Positions 40,896 through 43,520 of a DNA stretch of 43,520 nt are shown piece by piece. The stretch comes from Sphingobacteriales bacterium (GTDB lineage: Bacteria > Bacteroidota > Bacteroidia > Chitinophagales > Chitinophagaceae), in the NCBI GenBank assembly GCA_016219985.1, contig JACRJO010000005.1, forward strand, positions 1 through 43,520, in the 5' to 3' direction. A program made the translations under genes and the position numbers. The first letter of the stretch is position 1, and each line of letters starts with the position of its first letter. Under the pieces are notes generated by a model, which was not told the origin of the DNA, made no database searches, and was given only the letters and a program-made list of their open reading frames with translations.

Positions 40896-43124
40896 ATGAA
40901 AAGAATTGCTGCCATTGCCTGCCTGCTGATCATAACAGGCTATGCGTATTCCCAAAGTCCCGCAGAAAAGAAGATCCGGAAATCAGTTGATTCCCTCCTG
41001 AAGCTGATGACCCTCGATGAAAAGATCGGGCAGATGAACCAGTACAATGGCCCCTGGGCCGCTACCGGCCCCCTGACCAATGACGGCAACCTGCTTTCGC
41101 AGATTAAAGAGGGGAAAGTGGGTTCCATGCTGAATGTAACCGGGGTGAAAAGAACAAGGGAGTTACAGGAAGTGGCCCTGCAATCCAGGTTAAAGATCCC
41201 CCTGCTCTTCGGGCAGGATATCATTCATGGCTACCGGACGATATTCCCCATTCCGCTGGGGGAAGCGGCCAGTTGGAACCTGGCGGCCATGGAAGCCAGC
41301 GCCAGGGTGGCGGCTACGGAAGCCAGTGCGTCTGGTATACACTGGACCTTTGCCCCCATGGTGGATATTGCCCGCGACCCCCGCTGGGGAAGGGTGATGG
41401 AAGGGGCCGGCGAAGACCCCTATCTTGGTTCGCTGATCGCGAAAGCCAGGGTGAATGGTTTCCAGGGGAAGGGATTGGGTGATACCTCCGCTTTGATGGC
41501 CTGTGCCAAACACTTTGCAGCGTATGGTGCGGCTGTGGGTGGCCGTGATTATAACAGCGTGGACATGAGCCTGCGCCAGCTGCACGAAACCTACCTGCCG
41601 CCTTTTAAAGCAGCCGCCGAGGCCGGGGCCGCCACGTTTATGAATTCATTTAATGATATCAATGGTATTCCTGCTACCGGGAATAAATATATTCAGCGGG
41701 ATATTTTAAAAGGCCAATGGAAATTCAAAGGCTTTGTGGTGAGCGACTGGGGCAGTATCGGCGAGATGATCAATCACGGGTATTCTAAAAATAATTATGA
41801 AGCAGCTTTCCAGGCGGCGAATGCCGGGAGTGATATGGATATGGAGAGCCGGAGCTATATTCAAAACCTGTCCAGGCTGGTGAAAGAAGGAAAGGTAAAA
41901 ATGAGTGTGATAGATGATGCCGTGGGGAGGATCCTGCGGAAAAAATTTGAAATGGGATTGTTTGCTGATCCCTATAAATTTTCCAATGAAAACAGGGAAA
42001 AAGCACAATGGAATAACGCGGAACACCTCGCCGTGTCCAGGGATATTGCGAGGAAGAGCATCGTGTTGCTGAAGAATGAGCATCATATCCTGCCTGTCAG
42101 CAAGCAGGCGGGTACGATCGCATTGATCGGCCCCTTTGCCAAAGCCCAGGGCGATAACCGGGGCTTCTGGAGTTATGAATGGCCGGATGATTCCCTCCGG
42201 ATGGTTTCTCTCTGGCAGGGGGTGCAAAAAAAAGTATCAGCTGAAACCAAATTACTGTATGCCAAAGGCTGCGATTTTATGGACAGTTCCCGGGCCGGCT
42301 TTGCGGAAGCGGTTGAAGTGGCAAAGGCTGCTTATTTCGTGATCCTTTCTGTCGGGGAAGGTCCTAACATGAGCGGCGAAGCCAAGAGCCGGAGTTCCAT
42401 CCAACTGCCCGGTGTGCAGGAAGAACTGATCAAAGCCGTGGTGGCCACAGGCAAACCGGTGGCTGTACTGATCAGCGCGGGACGTCCGCTTGTTTTTAAC
42501 TGGACGGCGGACCATGCACCCGCCATAGTTTATACCTGGTGGCTGGGTACCGAGGCGGGCAATGCGATCGCGGATGTGCTGTTTGGCGATTATAATCCTT
42601 CCGGCAAACTGCCCATGAGTTTCCCTGTAACCGAGGGACAAATTCCCATTTATTACAATCATTACAATACCGGCCGCCCGGCGCAGAATGACAGCGATAA
42701 ATTTTACCGTTCGGCCTATACCGACCTTTCGATTTACCCGAAATACCCGTTTGGGTACGGGCTGAGCTATGCGGATTTTGAATACAGCGATATCCGGCTC
42801 AGCGCCAAATCATTCAAACCCGGGCAAACGATCACCGCGGCGGTAACGGTAACCAATAAGGGCAATACGGGCGGTACCGAAACGGTGCAGTTGTATATCC
42901 GTGACCTGACCGGTTCCGTGGTGCGGCCGGTGAAAGAGCTAAAGGGATTTCAGCAGGTGTATATCAAGGGGGGAGAAACAAAGGAGGTCAGCTTTACGAT
43001 CTCTGCCAATGATCTCCGCTTTTACAATGACCAGTTGAAATATATTTATGAACCCGGGGATTTTAAAGTCTTTATCGGCACCAGTTCCAGGGATGTGAAG
43101 GAGGCAGGGTTCGAATTGCGGTAG
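40896..43124 (+). CDS. GH3 beta-glucosidase, copy 2 (BglX-like)
   Basis: 742 aa with Sec signal (cleavage near AYSQS), periplasmic. Barrel with LFGQDIIHGYRTIFPIPLG and FAPMVDIARDPRWGRVMEG. Nucleophile Asp284 in FVVSDWGSIGEM. Sandwich domain with acid/base candidate Glu495 in NMSGEAKSRSS. FnIII-like C-terminus (ITAAVTVTNKGNTGGTETVQLY). Same architecture as copy 1 at 26518 but clearly diverged, so it probably prefers another linkage. Next to GH16 genes, terminal hydrolysis of laminari-oligosaccharides is likely. It begins 71 bp after GH16 copy 2, probably in one transcript. TATATTTATTCG lies upstream but is only a near-match to a -7 element. Confidence 0.94.
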   Translation: MKRIAAIACLLIITGYAYSQSPAEKKIRKSVDSLLKLMTLDEKIGQMNQYNGPWAATGPLTNDGNLLSQIKEGKVGSMLNVTGVKRTRELQEVALQSRLKIPLLFGQDIIHGYRTIFPIPLGEAASWNLAAMEASARVAATEASASGIHWTFAPMVDIARDPRWGRVMEGAGEDPYLGSLIAKARVNGFQGKGLGDTSALMACAKHFAAYGAAVGGRDYNSVDMSLRQLHETYLPPFKAAAEAGAATFMNSFNDINGIPATGNKYIQRDILKGQWKFKGFVVSDWGSIGEMINHGYSKNNYEAAFQAANAGSDMDMESRSYIQNLSRLVKEGKVKMSVIDDAVGRILRKKFEMGLFADPYKFSNENREKAQWNNAEHLAVSRDIARKSIVLLKNEHHILPVSKQAGTIALIGPFAKAQGDNRGFWSYEWPDDSLRMVSLWQGVQKKVSAETKLLYAKGCDFMDSSRAGFAEAVEVAKAAYFVILSVGEGPNMSGEAKSRSSIQLPGVQEELIKAVVATGKPVAVLISAGRPLVFNWTADHAPAIVYTWWLGTEAGNAIADVLFGDYNPSGKLPMSFPVTEGQIPIYYNHYNTGRPAQNDSDKFYRSAYTDLSIYPKYPFGYGLSYADFEYSDIRLSAKSFKPGQTITAAVTVTNKGNTGGTETVQLYIRDLTGSVVRPVKELKGFQQVYIKGGETKEVSFTISANDLRFYNDQLKYIYEPGDFKVFIGTSSRDVKEAGFELR

Positions 43125-43133
43125 TCATGCTTC

Positions 43134-43204
43134 GGTACGCATGCCTGCGGCATGCTACTCAGCATGACAGAGACACAGGTTTATTAAGTGAAATAGCGGC
43201 AATA
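43134..43204 (+). repeat. Intergenic repeat A, copy 1
   Basis: A 71-bp unit beginning GGTACGCATGCCTGCGGCATG and ending GCGGCAATA, repeated identically at 43261-43331 (period 127 bp). It contains a GCATGCC-TGC-GGCATGC hairpin and the sequence CTCAGCATGACAG, the reverse complement of which occurs in the B repeats. The gap 43205-43260 holds no gene. Confidence 0.85.
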
Positions 43205-43260
43205 GCCTAATTATATAGGGTTTTCCTGTGCAGGGAGGGAACAGGCAATGGCCAAGGTTT

Positions 43261-43331
43261 GGTACGCATGCCTGCGGCATGCTACTCAGCATGACAGAGA
43301 CACAGGTTTATTAAGTGAAATAGCGGCAATA
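43261..43331 (+). repeat. Intergenic repeat A, copy 2
   Basis: Second copy of the 71-bp unit at 43134, identical through the AATA end; the sequences diverge after 43331 (ACC) versus 43204 (GCC). Exact identity over 71 bp points to a recent duplication or gene-conversion event. Confidence 0.85.
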
Positions 43332-43374
43332 CCCTGTTGTAAACGGATTTTTCTGTGAGGGAAGAAGAATTCCT

Positions 43375-43442
43375 TTCGGAGCGTACTGTGAAGAAACGCG
43401 ATGTTCCTGTCATGCTGAGCAGCCAGCCTTTTGGCTGGTTTG
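43375..43442 (+). repeat. Intergenic repeat B, copy 1
   Basis: A 68-bp unit starting TTCGGAGCGTACTGTGAAG and ending GGCTGGTTTG. It contains TGTCATGCTGAGCAG (inverse of the A-repeat core) and a CCAGCC-TTTT-GGCTGG hairpin. It recurs at 43453 with three mismatches. No coding potential. Confidence 0.85.
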
Positions 43443-43452
43443 AGAGATTCTC

Positions 43453-43520
43453 TTCGGGGTGTACTGTGAAGAAACGGGATGTTCCTGTCATGCTGAGCAG
43501 CCAGCCTTTTGGCTGGTTTG
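43453..43520 (+). repeat. Intergenic repeat B, copy 2, cut by window end
   Basis: Second copy of repeat B, 78 bp after the first, reaching the last base of the window. The copies differ at about three positions near the start (GGAGCG/GGGGTG and CGCG/CGGG). More copies may follow outside the window. Confidence 0.85.

Noticed and set aside
43134..43520. CRISPR array
   Set aside because: Only two copies of each of two units, units of about 70 bp, and no regular spacers or cas genes.

Overview
The window reads as a chromosomal segment of a Bacteroidota bacterium, most likely family Chitinophagaceae. The evidence is two SusC/SusD pairs, a FecI/FecR-type sigma/anti-sigma pair, a periplasmic-sensor regulator with a triple-tyrosine (Y_Y_Y) domain, many lipoproteins, weak Shine-Dalgarno signals, TAnnTTTG-like -7 elements, and intergenic repeats of a kind common in that family. 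Genus and species cannot be fixed from the sequence alone.

Layout. (1) Positions 1-1435 are the left flank: degenerate direct repeats, a terminator, a leftward outer-membrane beta-barrel gene, an inverted repeat and a leftward tRNA with a CAU anticodon. (2) Positions 1530-9258 are a FecI-like ECF sigma factor, a FecR-like anti-sigma factor, a SusC transporter with an N-terminal STN signalling domain, a SusD lipoprotein and a LamG-fold lipoprotein. (3) Positions 9374-28833 are a long same-strand run: a VCBS/ASPIC lipoprotein, two GH30 enzymes, three GH144-type endo-beta-1,2-glucanase homologues, a Gfo/Idh/MocA oxidoreductase, a DoxX membrane protein, a GMC oxidoreductase, a GH43-like propeller/discoidin/FN3 protein, an SGNH esterase and a GH3 beta-glucosidase. 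(4) Positions 28891-31800, on the minus strand, encode a membrane-anchored one-component regulator (sensor propeller, Y_Y_Y, coiled coil, LuxR-type HTH). (5) Positions 31972-43124 are a second, more classical beta-1,3-glucan locus: SusC without STN, SusD, two PKD-type lipoproteins, two GH16 enzymes and a GH3. (6) Positions 43125-43520 are gene-free and hold two pairs of near-identical repeats.

Function (inference). The whole reads as a composite beta-glucan utilisation locus. GH16 enzymes would cut beta-1,3 or mixed-linkage glucan, GH30 enzymes possibly beta-1,6-glucan, and GH144 enzymes beta-1,2-glucan. The two GH3 enzymes would finish oligosaccharides to glucose. The two halves appear to be controlled by different logic: trans-envelope SusC/FecR/FecI signalling for the first, and a membrane-bound HTH regulator for the second.

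The most striking non-coding signal is a pair of elements with identical geometry (14/14 identity in the upstream box, 10-nt spacer, ATTGTC box). One lies in front of the anti-sigma gene and the other in front of DoxX-GMC. It suggests that the local ECF sigma factor also drives a sugar-oxidation module inside the run. No transposase, integrase, rRNA, CRISPR array or phage gene was seen.
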